Assembly (NCBI GenBank): GCA_003254905.1
Contig: QANU01013918.1
Coordinates: 393,471-457,470, forward strand
Direction of reading: 5' to 3'
DNA: 64,000 nt
From: Nissolia schottii
Lineage: Eukaryota > Streptophyta > Magnoliopsida > Fabales > Fabaceae
Part shown: piece after piece, positions 1-12,720 of the stretch
Layout: each line of letters opens with the position of its first letter
How positions within the stretch are numbered: position 1 is the first letter of the stretch
The notes under the pieces: generated by a model
Seen by the model: only the letters and a program-made list of their open reading frames with translations
Database searches by the model: none
Told to the model about the DNA's origin: nothing
Position numbers and translations under genes: made by a program

Positions 1-1488
1 TTTCATTAATTCATCTCATATGTCTTTCCCGACACATAATCATATAAGTCATACATCAATACATTCCATTCCAGTCAACAGTTCCTGTATACCCTAGATA
101 TGAATCATTATTTCCTAGCAATTAACATACTTAGTAAAATTAGCAGATCCATGGACAACTGCAAACGGTGTAAAAGTTGTGTTTAAGACAAGTTTCGGGT
201 TCAGAAAATGACAAATTCGAGATAGAGAGTCTGAAATTCAGTCAGGCCGCTCAGCGCCCAGCTTAGGCCATTCTGTGCCACGACAGCCCAGCGCACCGCT
301 TAACGTGCCGCTCAGCGCTACCTGACGAATTTCAGCCCTCAGTTCCTACAATTTTCCATGTTCTGCAAGGTTTCTCAAAATCGATCTTTAAAGCATTTCT
401 TCCATCATTCATTATCCATTTCTAACAACAATAATCCATGTTCCCAAAATCATTTCCATCATACATCTCATATTTTCTATCAATTACTTCATAAATCATA
501 TAAAGCATGTAAAACTCACATATTCACATAGATTCCATGGAAATTCATCAAAGAGGACATATAGAAAGAAACCTAGAATATTCTAGCATAACCTAGCACA
601 TGAATATCATCAAGCATCTTAGACCACATAGGCAGTGGTTATGTCAGATTTACCCACTTTTCCCGGTCTTAGTGTTTCCTGCGGACGTCTAACTTGCTAT
701 GATGCCTCCTAACTCCTCTTGGGCAGAGTCTCTTCAAGCTTTCTCTAGGGATTTTGAGGGCTTTTTGTAGGTTAAGGTTAGGGAATTTCTGAAGAATCTT
801 AACTGGGTGTGGTGTAGAAAGTCTCTGGGTTCTAGGTTTAACAGAATAATGATTGATTGTGAAATTGGACAAAGCTTTGGCAAGATTTTCTATTTTTTCC
901 ACCAATTTTCGGATTTAGGGGGTATTTATAGCCTTGGGGCTGAATTTTACTTTCCCAAAATGCCCTTGGACCAATTTACCAAAATACCTCTTGCTTATGT
1001 CATGGATGACATCATAGGTGGTGACAAACCACCATGAGTCATCATTGACTATGTTGACTGGCCACTCGGCCCATTCTTGGCCGTGTATGGCCTTTGTGTT
1101 TTGGCCACTTGTGTGGCCGAGAATTAAAGGTCTCCGGCAGATCAATTTTGATCCGATTTTATCGTTTTCGGTCCCGGTACTTCGCGTACGACTGTTCTAA
1201 AAATATTCCGATCACATCGTTGTGATCCCCAAATTTTTCCAAGGAAGGCTCTAGGTTCATTTAAGGTGTTTGAGAATTTTCGTATGTAACCGCACCTTTT
1301 ACGGATAATTTAGACACGCGGTTGCAATCAGATTGCCGAAAGGATTTGTTCCAGTGTCTGCAAAATTTTGAGAAAATGTACAGAAATATTCCTACAGACA
1401 AATTTTAAATCCTATGGTTCAACCGTAAATGAAAATATATAAACAATTTAGCTAGCAAAATTCTGCTAAGGAGAAAGCGGGATGTTAC
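1..1488 (-). mobile_element. Ty3/gypsy-type LTR, partial (runs off the window)
   Basis: Read on the - strand, the segment begins at 1488 with TGTAACATCCCG, a common start of plant gypsy LTRs, exactly where a LINE reading frame is broken off. A TATA-like TATAAATA lies at 930-923, about 560 bases into the LTR, as expected for a U3 promoter. No LTR end can be fixed before the window edge, so the internal region must lie to the left. No coding capacity is seen; short open frames here are spurious. Seen: terminal motif, TATA, junction in LINE. Inferred: gypsy assignment. Confidence 0.65.
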
Positions 1489-2298
1489 AAAGGGAGCCCA
1501 AACCCAACAATTCAACCCTATCATATGCTTTTTCGATATCAAGTTTAACTCCCACAGAAATTGTTTTCCCCCTCAATTAATTCCTCATGTAATGAAATGT
1601 GTCCAACGCAATAAGTGCTATCTCAATAATAATTCTACCTAGAACAAAAGCACTTTGAAAATCACCAATGGGGCTTGGAAGAATCAGCTTAAGTTGATTG
1701 GTAATGGTTTTAGTAATGATATTCATGATAAAATTACACAAAGATATGGGCCTAAACTCCTTAGCATGTTTCAATTTTTGAATCATAAGAATCAAGCATA
1801 ATTGGGTGAAATTCAAATGAGAGGGATTGGTCCCTCCGTTCTATATTGCAAGGACTGCCTCAATTATTTCTTCTCCAATGATTGAACAAAATCTCTGGTA
1901 AAACCCCACATGTAATTCGTTTGGGACAAGGGCCTTGATTGGATGCATCATCTTGAGCGCCTCCACAACCTCATCCTTCGTGAATTCTCAATCAAGAGTT
2001 TCCAACATGGATTCAATCACCCTTCCCTTGACTACATTAGTTGCCTCATTAAAATTTGTTGCACCACCCATTTCGTGTAGATTTTGGAAAAACATGGTGA
2101 TGACTTTTGAGATTTCTTCAACTTCAGTAAATGTCATGCCCACATTAATGTTCATACTGTCTACAATATTCCTGCATCTCCTTTGATAGGCTTTTTTAGG
2201 AAGAACTATGTGTTTTTATCTCCACTTTGAAGCCAATCTTCCCTCGCTCTTTGAGACCACCATAATTCTTCTTGTTCCAGTAGTGTATCGAGCTTGTG
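1489..2298 (-). pseudogene. LINE (L1-type) ORF2 relic, linker and reverse transcriptase start
   Basis: Translated on the - strand with frame changes, this matches plant L1-type ORF2. Near 2290-2200 is the linker (LDTLLEQEE-like, read in the better copy at 17350). Near 1780-1580 is the RT block with FRPISLCN, ITNQLK and DFQSAFVLGR. Near 1530 is the RT motif A, LDIEKAYDRVE. The reading stops at 1489, where the gypsy LTR begins, so the catalytic FADD region is missing. In-frame stops and frameshifts show it is dead. The part at about 1828-2298 is repeated, inverted, at 17350-17830. Confidence 0.8.
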
Positions 2299-2940
2299 AA
2301 GACCCATGCTCTTAGAAGGGTGCTACGGCACACCCAGTGCGCGCCAGCGCGCTGTAGTGGCACGGAACATCAAACACACTACACCGCTCCAAGAACGCTG
2401 CAGTGACATAGATGTTTCAGAAAACCCTAGCGCCACAGTAGCAAGGAGAGGAAGAGACCCCCTCTTCCTCCTTTAAATAAAGCCCCCCAAATAGCTCTAC
2501 AACTCGCTAATTCATTTAGAGCTTCTAAGGTTCTTCCCAAGCACGCGAACTTTTTTGCTCAATTTTTATGGTGGAGACGCAAAGTCTTCACCTAAGGTAG
2601 GTAGTTAGTCTTTTAGGGGTAGCTTAGGATAGTAGGCGCCAACGTCACTAACGCCACTACTTTGGTAGTGGTAACACTATGGCGGTCCACGACTGTAGTG
2701 GTGATGTCAGTTCACTGTAGCGATGCCAGATCGATAAGACGACATCTTTCAGTAATATTTTTTTTTTAGTTTCTGATCGTGTGGTGTTTGTTGGCCATTC
2801 CAAGTGACAACGCTAAGCCGATTGGAGCTTCCAGTGCTAGTGTGCCCCAGTCTCAAGCTTTTCTAGGTGAGTGGAGGTCCCGGTGCGTTGACTGTATGCG
2901 CATTAGTGGTTCGTCAATCGAGTCACTTGTGCTAGCATGC

Positions 2941-2977
<37 letters not shown>

Positions 2978-3798
2978 GATTATTGTATTATTAATTATTT
3001 ATATGCTTAGTAAATCACATGTTAGGACTAAGCAGAGACCTATGTATTTGTTATGTGAAATAAATGTATGATTATATACTTAGAACTATTTGGTTAGGCT
3101 TAAGTAGCAACTTCGATAGTATAACCATACGATAACAAGCTTTCCATAATTAGTAGGCATAAAATCCAATAAACACTAGTAATTCAATTACAACTACATA
3201 AACAATAATTAGCCCACACTAACTAAGGATTACATAGTCAGTTATACATAATATCCCTAAGGTAGTGGACTTACATTTCAATTGCTTCTATAAAACATGG
3301 GTTCAACGCACCCACAATATTCTCAAGAATTATACGAGGTCAGCATACCCATAGTATTCTCAGTATTATATGGGTTTAACGTGTCCACTAGATTTAGTAT
3401 TCCTAAGGGTTCTAGTGCACTCGGACCATAAGGATTTATCCTTACGAAGCAAGGTTGAGCTTATTGTACTCCCTTGATAAAGGATTGAGAGGCGTCTCTC
3501 CTTGTGCCCCTCTGTTGGAGGCAGGCAACATTATATAGCAGCTTTAATAGTTCCTTTATTTCAACATTAATAATTTCAGAGTAATTATGACATGTGAGCT
3601 TATCTATATTATCTTGCAATTACTTCCAGTTATATTTGTTTATGATGTATATATATATATATATGCCAAGTATTTGTTATGTGTGGTACTGATGTACCAA
3701 CACTGAGTTGACAACTCATTCCTCTGTCATAGTTTTTTAGATATAGTTAAGGAGAGTGATAACGTTCTCTTCATCCACTAGCAGCGAGGTTCAACGTC
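2299..3798 (+). mobile_element. LTR copy L (5' part of a gypsy-type LTR, inverted partner at 15131-17349)
   Basis: This segment aligns along its length, in opposite orientation, with the LTR at 15415-17349, including a GC-rich block near 2320-2450, the stretch 2780-2940 and the AT-rich U5-side part to 3798. It starts about TGAAGACCCATG at 2299 beside the LINE relic and is cut at 3798, where copia sequence begins. The TATA region (about 2474) is degenerate. It holds a TTA microsatellite at 2941-2977. At 3086-3093 it keeps the unoccupied target site of the hAT-type element found in the partner copy. The exact 5' boundary is inferred. Confidence 0.6.
2941..2977 (+). repeat. (TTA)n microsatellite
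   Basis: About twelve TTA units inside LTR copy L. The partner copy near 16695-16715 has only a few ATT units, so the tract expanded in this copy or shrank in the other. Confidence 0.9.
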
Positions 3799-3799
3799 A

Positions 3800-4198
3800 T
3801 TTGCTATGTTTTGTGACAACAAAGTTTCCTTACACATAGTCACAAATCCAGTGTATCACGAGCATACTAAATATATAGAAATGGATTGTGGTATCATTCG
3901 AGTAAAGATCATCAATGGGCTACTTCACCTTCTTCCCATTTCTAGCAAAGACAATTCAGCTGATATATTCACCAAGTCATTGCACCCTGGACCCTTCAAT
4001 CACAGGCTCTCCAAGCTTGGCCTCATGGACATCCATTGTCCAGCTTGTGGGGTGCTAACACCAAGCTCCGGCAAAGACAATTCAAATTGGGCTAATGACA
4101 AAGGCAATGGTCAATTACTTGATACACATACAACAAAATTAGTTATGCAATTGATCCAATGTAAATTAAGTCAGTTAGAGAGCTTATATGGTAGTTAG
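3800..4198 (+). pseudogene. Ty1/copia pol 3' end (RNase H C-terminus), truncated
   Basis: The open frame ends at 4198. Its protein begins MFCDNKVSLHI and contains TNPVYHEHTKYIEMDC, LLPISSKDNSADIFTKSL and PFNHRLSKLGLMDIH in the order typical of the RNase H C-terminus of plant copia elements. It covers only the last ~90 residues of pol; integrase, RT and most of RNase H are absent because the left side joins LTR copy L directly. It overlaps the start of the putative 3' LTR. It is a relic and cannot be functional alone. Confidence 0.85.
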
Positions 4199-4361
4199 AA
4201 TTAGCTTAGTGTAATGATTATCTAGTTGTATATATATAAGCTTAGATTCTCACTTGTACAAAACTCAGCTTTTCCATCAATGGAATATTGAAACCATTCA
4301 ATATCATCATCTATTTCTCTTTGATGTTAGTCTCTGGAGATTATCTACTTGTTACTTAACA
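4053..4361 (+). mobile_element. copia 3' LTR (about 309 bp)
   Basis: A purine-rich tract (GTGGGG) just before 4053 could be the polypurine tract. The segment begins TGCTAACA and ends TTAACA at 4361 (TG...CA). A TATATATAAG promoter motif lies at about 4230-4240, followed by a CAATGGAATATTG stretch typical of R/U5. No second LTR copy is in the window, so the boundaries rest on the terminal dinucleotides and the abutting pol end. Confidence 0.5.
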
Positions 4362-4889
4362 GATATGGTGATTATTGCTTCATAAATCATACATCTTCAA
4401 AGACAAGTCATGCTTTTTCATAAAATATTGCAACGTATCATAAAGCTATGTAATGCTTCAAAATTCAAAGCTGAAGTCGTTGCAATATAAACAGTCAATA
4501 TCATTTTAATTTAATAAATAAATAAATAATATTTATTTAACTATTTATAAATATACTTCAATATGTGACTATACTTTTTATCTAAATATTATCGATGTTA
4601 ATCAACCATATTTTACATCAAAATCAAAGAAAGTGTTCCAGCTTGAAAAATATGCCTCATTAAAATGGGTATGAACATTTTTATCATTTTTAAGACCTTC
4701 AAACTAGATAAATTCATAGGGACCAGGGACGAACTAAAACCACCGTACAATCAATATATATTGGGATTCACGTAGATTTGATGAATGACATGCATATATT
4801 ACAAAAGATAAAAAAAAAAGGAATATATATTTACTTAAACAATATGTTTATAGTTTAAGATACTCTATAATATCTTGAGTAGCTCCACT
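4362..4889. other. AT-rich intergenic DNA, nothing recognised
   Basis: Short open frames only, no motifs. Contains short AATA-type repeats around 4510-4530. Confidence 0.6.
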
Positions 4890-5117
4890 ATAAGCTAAAT
4901 ATATTAACCTGGCGGGTTGGCGTGAGTGGTTAAGTACTCTCGTCCCTTAAGCAGGTGGGAGGGGTTCGATCCCTACCCACTGTGAATGGAGCAAACCCAC
5001 AGGCCAGCCGTATACCCCTTAACTGGACTTCAGAACGGCGAGGGATTAGTCTCACCTGACACGCGGGTGGGGATACCCTGGGAAACCCAAAAAAAAAAAT
5101 AATAAGCTAAATATATT
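4890..5117 (+). mobile_element. tRNA-derived SINE with 16-bp target site duplication
   Basis: The body spans 4906-5101. Its head is tRNA-like: Pol III A box TTGGCGTGAGTGG at 4917-4929 and B box GGTTCGATCCC at 4963-4973, 33 bp apart. A tRNA-unrelated body follows, and it ends in an A-rich tail (about 5089-5099). The direct repeat ATAAGCTAAATATATT flanks it at 4890-4905 and 5102-5117 with no mismatch. A perfect long TSD and A tail mean LINE-machinery retroposition that is fairly recent. Confidence 0.93.
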
Positions 5118-8100
5118 TTAGGGGTTGAACTAGACTAAATCTATTATAAGGTTATATGTAAACCAATACTCAATCTATTCGAAATACGTACCCCCTACTT
5201 TGACATGTTACGTTATTATTACTAGTCTAACCACAAAAATAAGCCAAATTAAATCTGTCGATAACACATAATTTCTTTTCACCAATATTTACTATAGACC
5301 CATTGTCAATAGTGTTCATTTTGTGGAGTTTATAATTAAAAAAAAAAGTGTGCATTTTATGGCTTATAAGTATTTCTAATTATAGTTTACGTACGACATC
5401 ACATAAAATGACATCCTATATACAATTGCATTCATCAAGTATGCAAATATATAGTTTGTTATATATGTACGAATACAATGGATTAATTATAAGTTCAATG
5501 TTCATGGCACACTTTCTACACGGTTTCTGTATACCTAACATAAGTATACTTCATACGAAATACAGGGTTTGCCCCCAATTAATTCAAAGAGGTCAAAAGA
5601 TAGGGAAGACGAAAGGGTCACAATTAACAAACAAGTGTATGCAATTTGGGTCAAAGACGCTTCCGGGACAAACTATGCAGAGTGCTAACAATAAGACATT
5701 ATATTAAATTGTGCATCAGCTTTTATATTTATATTTATATATATCTTTCTTTTCCCTTCTTTTTCATTACTGGCAATTGCATATAGTGTGCGTTAGTAAT
5801 TTGATGTGTACACCGTCCAAAAGGGAAAATTCAATGCCATAAATCCTGAAAACCCGGCTTACTTTTGACTAAATTGAAGACCAGGAAACTATGGATATAG
5901 TGTGTCGTTCTCATTGAACCCAAGATATTCTCCAAAGTGACATGGATCCCAATAACTCACGATCCCATTATGAAATTATAATTTTGCAAATTGCATGTAA
6001 TTATTGCATGATTAGAATATTAGTAGTTTCAAAGAGTTGGGTTGGCATATATAGATGCTTCTTATGGCATAATCAGTGATCAAGCTATTTATTCAAAGAG
6101 TTTCCTCACTCCCTTGTAGAAATTATTAAGTTCGTATCAAATTATAAGTGGAATTTTACACTGAGCGATATTTTAGCTTCATAATAGGAAGATCTATCAC
6201 TCAATACTATTTAAAATTAAAATGTCAGTTTATAGGGAATGATTCTTTTTAGGTTAAAATCTTTTATGATCATAATATTTTGTTTGACTATTTATTAATA
6301 TATTTTTTATTGTTTGTATAATGTATGAGTCTATCCTGTAAAAAATTGATATGAAATGATCTATATTTTACTTACAAATGATCAAAACACAATCTTATTT
6401 AGAGCTTCATAAAGTCCTACTAATTTATCCTTAATTTCACATGCTCTAATTTCTCGTAATCATCTACATCAATTGCCACTTTTTGATATATACATCAAAG
6501 CATAACTCCATTAAATATAAAACTGGCATGGGATTGGGTCTGTTCTTCTGACATTTTGAAAGGAAAAAATATCAACAAAGTTAAATTATGGCTAAAAAAA
6601 AAGGAATTTAGTATAACCTCGCATTTGAGCCAGCAATTTCTAATGTGCTTGGTAGCTACTACGCCAATAAATATGACTTTTCTGCCATTTTTAATGAATG
6701 CAATATACATTGTCATGCTAACTGTCTACATTTTCGTCTTTGGTATCCTGTCCTTGTTCTTCCCATCATGTTAATTTCGTTACCCCTTCACTAAGTTATA
6801 ATTTGCTCAACTTTCCATGACCAATTGCATAAAAATTTCAGAGCCATCCTTTTTGTTTGGTTTGAAAGCTATTGTCTAACAAGAACAACGGATCGAGTGG
6901 GAGAAAAATTATGCAATTAAAATCAAATCACAATTGAAATTGGTACAATGACAATAATAATGCTTATGAACCTGTATAATAATGAGTGGTGGGTTTTGGT
7001 GGGGGCTTGACTCTACAGCTGGTATTCTAAATTTCTAAGTCTTGGCAAAAGAGACTTTATAAAAAAAATCCTTTTTGTATCATACCATTCATCACTCAAC
7101 GCATTTGTAATTATTTTAAAAGTGCAAAAAAATGAAAGATAATAATAATTTATAAAATTAATATATTAGATGATGAATAATATTCAACAAAACTTTTTTC
7201 TTGTAATCATTGCATCAAAGAATTTCTCAACTAAATATATGGCAGGCCAGGGACGTGCCAAAAACCAAGGGATAACCATTGTCCAACTTCAATTTGTTCT
7301 TTTGCAAATCTTAGTTTCCTTGTGGGGAGTAGGAAAATTAATTCTTCTGGATAGGAAACCCCTTTTCACACTGCACCCCTGGACAAGTACGCATTATTGT
7401 TCAGGTTTACTTTATTTGCGCACCATTAGTTTTGCAAACACAGAATATTTTTGGAGTATTTTATAGCGCTTCGTTGTAAAGCATGTCTTCTCTACTTAAT
7501 TTAATTAATAAATACATTTAATTCCAACGTATTGTCAATGTAAAAGGAGTCATGTTATTATTACTCACATTTTTAGACTCATTCTCTATCACATACTAAA
7601 AAAAACTATTGGATCTATTTTGAGTAGTATATCATTCACTCTTACTCTTGTCTAATAGTTCTTTTGGACACTTAGCCGGACAGATAAATTGATACAAAAA
7701 CAACTTTTCATATAGAAAACAATTACACATTATACCTAATAATGCGATTGTGGTTATTATATTATTTATAATATCTAGGTCTAATTACATTTTTTTATTC
7801 ATATCATTAATTATAGTGAAGCATTTATTAGTATATTGAATGTGGCAAGAGTAATAATTATATTAAAAGAAGAAATTTATTTTTTTATATAAAAATCATT
7901 TTGTCAATTTATACTATTTCATGCATTTACCAAGATATTTTTGTTTGTGTACCTTAGTATCTATAATGTTTAGTTTTGTACTGTTAAAACATAACAGAGG
8001 GAGTAGTTTGTAAACAAATAATGTTTGGTTTAAAAGTAATTTAAAATGTAGTTTAGCCCCATTTATGGACATTGTTACAAGGAGATAAGGTAGTTGTTAG

Positions 8101-8150
8101 AGAGAAAAAATATTGAATCGAATAAAAACCAAATTTAAATTAGTTTTTTT
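5118..8150. other. AT-rich intergenic DNA, no gene seen
   Basis: Open frames at 5348-5707, 6495-6774 and 7170-7466 have low-complexity translations, no domain motif and no splice-supported extension. A TATTTATA-type AT tract is at 5728-5745. Nothing else can be supported. Confidence 0.6.
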
Positions 8151-10175
8151 GGCTTAATTACGTTGTTGGTCTCCCAAAATGTCACTTTTCTTTTTTATGT
8201 CGTTTGGTACCTACTTTTTTATAATTTTTTGTTTAATCCCTTAAAAATTATTTTTGTTTTTGTTTGTTTCCTCCGTTAACTTTCCATTAAATTTTTCGTT
8301 AAGTGTCAACATGGATTTAAGACAAAATAAGGAACTAAATGAAAAACAAAATTACATGTTAATAACCTAAAGAATAATTGAAATAAAATTTTCACACACA
8401 CACACACACATATATATAAATAAAGCTATCCCATCTTATTCACCAATATAAAATCCCAATAATATATATTTTTTCTAATTCAAAATCTTCGTCCCACAAG
8501 TCTACAATAAATTAGTAAATGATACTTACGATCTCATGATATCCAAAAACAATATTGTATTGTGCCCAAATTTACTTCTTTTTTTTTGGGTCAAAATATT
8601 GTGAATCCATTATATTTGTTGGGCAATGAGTGTCAAGCTTCAAGCCTAATCATAAAATGACAAGTATTCTTATGAGTACCTGCATACTCAAATATGATCA
8701 TATTATCCTATGAAGATGCGTTACTAGACGATTTATTAGTGTTAAAAAAATTCGTCATTTCAATAAGACATTAGCTCTCCTGTACTAAAACTGGAGAGAA
8801 GTTCACTTATTTCAAGTCCCAAAATATATGGAACATGTTGAAAAAATATTCTGATCAAAGAAAACCAACAATGTTGCTTCAAATTGGTGGATTCTTACGC
8901 CCATTAACAATGATGATAGGACGTGAACCATTCTTTATTATTATTATTATTACAATAATTTCCTTATCTTTTACAATGATAAAATTAACAAAGGTGCAAA
9001 TCTTGAAATTATTTGTCCGGAGGGGGGATCAATGACCCATGCTTTGCCACCATTGCTTTTTTAGTTGGAAACAATGCTCAGCCACCCGAAGACGGAGACA
9101 AGCTGCAAAAGTAGGGCAAAGTATTAATAACGAAAGGCAAAACAAGAAAACACCAACGACTAGCAAACACGGTATTAATCTAAAACTAAACAAATAAGGC
9201 AAACTAAAGGGAACCAAACAAAACCAAGAATAGGTGTGCCCTATGCACCAATCATGAGAGCTTGCTGAAATTAAGTTGTGCCCTGTGCATTAAATTATTA
9301 TGCCTTTGCCAATTGGTTTGGTGAAAATGGTCATTACAAAAACCTGTACTCCACTCCACAGAGATATGCTACTTTTGCCTCTGATCTTTTCCCACAAAAT
9401 GTTGGTCCTAGATATAGAGTCAAGCACGATACGATGCGTTGCCACCATTGTTGGTAGGTGCAAGAAGGCATAAATTATTTGGAGCATCATGGTTGATTTT
9501 TTTTTAATTAGAATCGAAATATTTTTTTAGCGTGTATATATTTTGGGATTTAAAATACATGAAGTTCTCTTTAATGTTAATTTCACTAACAGATCATCTA
9601 GTAGCTCATCTTTTACAGGATAACATGGTTATAAATATAAATATATGGTAACAAAGAGAAATGCACACCAATTTAGCATGAATAAAAAATATATATAATC
9701 ATAAGAACACTTTTTGGTACATTATAAAGATTGATAAACATAATGCATTCTCAATATTTTAAAGAAAAAGGAGAAAATTTGGGCACAACACAATTTTTTA
9801 CTTTTGAGCAGCATGGAATTGTTAATGTCATTTGTAAATTTACTGCAGACTTGTGGGGTGGTAAATTGATAGGATTTTATATTGGTGAATAAAATGAGAT
9901 GGCTTGCGTGTGTTATTGTGTGTTAATTTGGTTATGCTTTAGTTTATTAAAATATTCAATTTTTTTATTTAGTCCCTTAAATTTTTATTTTTCGTTTGGT
10001 TCCTCATTTTGTTTTTAATCCATGTCAGTATTACCAAGTTGACATTTAACGGAAAATGTTAATGGAGATAGAAACAAATATAGGTTTTGAGGGATCGACT
10101 AGACAAAAACTTTTTAAAAAGGAGGGACTAAACAGAAAAGGCATGATATTTTGGGGACAAAAACTTAATTAAGCC
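8151..10175. mobile_element. 2-kb foldback element with ~650-770 bp inverted arms (MULE-like long-TIR type)
   Basis: The left end GGCTTAATTA at 8151 matches, inverted, TAATTAAGCC ending at 10175. Homology continues inward: 8151-8350 pairs with 9960-10175, 8395-8620 with 9730-9930, 8700-8835 with 9520-9650, and a weaker stretch to about 8925/9400. Arms are roughly 70-80% alike with small indels; the left arm alone has a (CA)9 tract at 8393-8410. Flanks TAGTTTTTTT and TAGATTTTTC could be an imperfect 9-10 bp target duplication, which would fit Mutator-like elements. The ~480-bp centre has no transposase motif, so it is non-autonomous. Confidence 0.7.
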
Positions 10176-10529
10176 TAGATTTTTCTAAAGGTAGTTATAG
10201 GCTGAAATTAGTTCAAATAAAAATAATTTTAAATGATTTTGTTAATCAACAAACAATAATTATTTAAAATTAGTGTGGATTATACTTATTTATCCGATTT
10301 TTGAAGTTTCCCAAACATGGTTGTATAAGCTATAATAAAATCAATAATATTTTGCGTACAATTGAAATGTAGTCAATTTACAATAACTATATTTAATATT
10401 TATTTTCTCTCCCTTCTTTCCCCACTCTCCCTCATGCACGATTTTTTCCCCCTCCTCCTCCTCTAACCTTTTCCATTTCCAACATCCATTTCCATTTTCT
10501 ATTTCTTCTTCTTCGTTTCTTCTTTGTTT
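10176..10529. other. AT-rich intergenic DNA
   Basis: Contains a CT-rich stretch at about 10400-10520. The - strand open frame here is low complexity and is not taken as a gene. Confidence 0.55.
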
Positions 10530-12720
10530 TGTTTTCATTTTCTTCACAAACTTTCGTGCTGATAACTTTCTAATGAGAGTTATTTTGCTTAGATTTTGCA
10601 TGTAGATTTAGGATTAACTCTTGCATTTTTAAGAGTTCATGGCATGTTTTAACCTTGTTTTAGGTATAATCTGATTTCATAACTCTTAGACATTTTCATG
10701 CATTTTAAGGATAGTTTTAGGTGTTAATTTGTTCATTGATTTTTAGGAACAAGGGCCTCGTGGAGAAGATTGAGCAAAAATGGTTATGCTAAAATGCTAG
10801 AATGGTGTCACACCGACTTTGTGACTGAGTTTTTACCTTGAAGATGGAAAAGTTTTGACTTGGCTCAAACTACAAAGTTTAAGACCTCCTTCTTAGCTTT
10901 AACTTGAGAATTGAATCATCTCAATCAGATGTCTATAGCAAAAGTAATGGTATTTTTACCATCACATTGTAAAGTTGTCAAAAGTACGAAAAAGAAAAAC
11001 TGCTTGAGCGGTTGGAACACTGCTAGAGCTGTTCGAACACAGAAGCAAAGTTATGTTCAATCAAGAGGGACTACTTAAGCAGTTCCACCACTGCTCAAGC
11101 GGTCCGACGCAACCTTGGTTCAACAAATAACACATTTTAAAGCATTTTGATTCGTTTTTAGCCTAACCACTATAAATTGAAGTGTGAAACTCGCCCCATA
11201 AAGGATCATTGATTCAGATTTCAGAGTGGAGGCAATCCTAGGAGAGCTCCATGGTGAGCAGATGAAGATCTTAGGGTGTGGTGCAAAGAAGGAGATATCC
11301 TCATTCGTCCCCAATTCAAGTTCCGCTCCATAATTTTTCCATGGAATCCTTATTTTCTGTTTTTTTTATCTTTGTTATTTTTCTCTTAGCATGAACTAAT
11401 TTCCCTTTTGCCTAGGACTCTGATGTAAACTATTGTAATTACGTTAATCTAATTGAGGTTATTTAGTTCATATTTGCGTCATTGAGTTGTTTTATGATAT
11501 GTTTAAAGCTTTAATGGCTTGATCACCGGTTAATTGATTCATTGTATTATATGCAACTCGAGAGGAGGAATATAAGAGTGCACATGCTAACATAACCAGA
11601 GTTTGAGTGAAAATTGAAAACGAGTCAATACGACTTGTCTGGTTTAATTTGGGCATTAGAAATTAATCAAATTAGGATTTGATTGAGTTAGTTAGCATTA
11701 AGAGATTAGGTTCTCAGCTTGTGAGAAGATGATTATTTTTCTTGAGAGAGATTATTAATTAGGTGTGGGATTCTAATTGGCAACAGATTAATTTATAAAT
11801 TAGATAATTGGGATTAAATTGACAAAAGTCTAATAGGTTAAGTCAGATGCCCTAAGTACTTATCTCCATTAAATTAAACTTACTGTTTTTTTTGTCATTT
11901 ATTAACTTTTTGTTTATTTAAATTTAAATCAAAATCATCAACCAACCAACATTGATCCCTTTCATTTTACTTGTTTAACGATTATTGTGTGGTTAATTAG
12001 TTATCGTGGGAACGATACTTAGTTTACTCCGTTTCATTGCTTATATGATGCAGTATACTTGTTGTGAAAATTCGTATCACGTACTCGCAAACATAAACTT
12101 TTGAACAAGCAAAACAAATTTTTGGCATGCAGAGGCACAAATTTTTGAACAAGCATGAAACAAAGTTTTGTACTCAGATACAAACTTTTGTACAAGTAGA
12201 AACAAACTTTTGATATTCACAAACACAAATTTTTGAAAAAGCGTGAAACAAAGTTTTGTATCCATAGACAAAAACTTTTGATACTCATAGACACACACAT
12301 GAGAGAAAGTGTGACAGTTACCTTTTTAAACAAGCAAAAACAAACTTTCATACTCACAAACACAAACTTTTAGTCTCGCAAACACAAACATGAGAGAGAG
12401 CATGACAATTACCTTTCACTATTTAATTGGGTGTGTTTTATTTTTTTTCTGAATTTGATAATGTTTGTGTTTCTGTTTTTTAAAGTAAGTGTCTCTGTTT
12501 TGATATTGTTTTGATATGTTAGTGTATGATAGAGAGTGCACATGTTTTAGAATGTGAGTGAAGAAAGTAGGGAGCAAGAGAAAGAGTGAGACAATTACTT
12601 TTCGTTATTTAATTAAGTGTGAGTCCTGTTTTATTTACTTTCTGTATTTAAAAATGTTTGTGTCTTTATTTTATAAAATTTGTGTTTCTACTTTAAAATG
12701 TTTGTGTTTAATTTTTTTTT
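10530..12720. repeat. CACAAAC/CAAACTTTTG minisatellite-like tract, split by a solo LTR
   Basis: Degenerate units built on CACAAAC and CAAACTTTTGNNNNN recur from 12085 to about 12400, and the reverse motif GTTTGTGT recurs from 12465 to 12710. Two similar blocks with GACAATTACYTTTC are at 12400 and 12590. The left fragment (10540-10559) joins the right one (12080 onward) if the LTR at 10560-12079 is removed, so the LTR landed inside the repeat. Confidence 0.6.
10560..12079 (+). mobile_element. Solo LTR (about 1.5 kb)
   Basis: Begins TGATAACTTTC and ends TTCGTATCA (TG...CA). Flanks are CGTGC (10555-10559) and CGTAC (12080-12084), a 5-bp target duplication with one mismatch. No PBS or coding sequence follows, so the internal part was lost by LTR-LTR recombination. 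A central block (about 10850-10940, CTTAGCTTTAACTTGAG-like) is shared with the LTRs at 22166 and 62467. The 3' part has TCGTGGGAACGATACTTAG, a motif common near the 3' end of plant gypsy LTRs. Confidence 0.7.

Noticed and set aside
10341..10601. Basic/acidic open frame with EEEE and KK runs
   Set aside because: It is the complement of a CT-rich leader-like tract and runs into the solo LTR.
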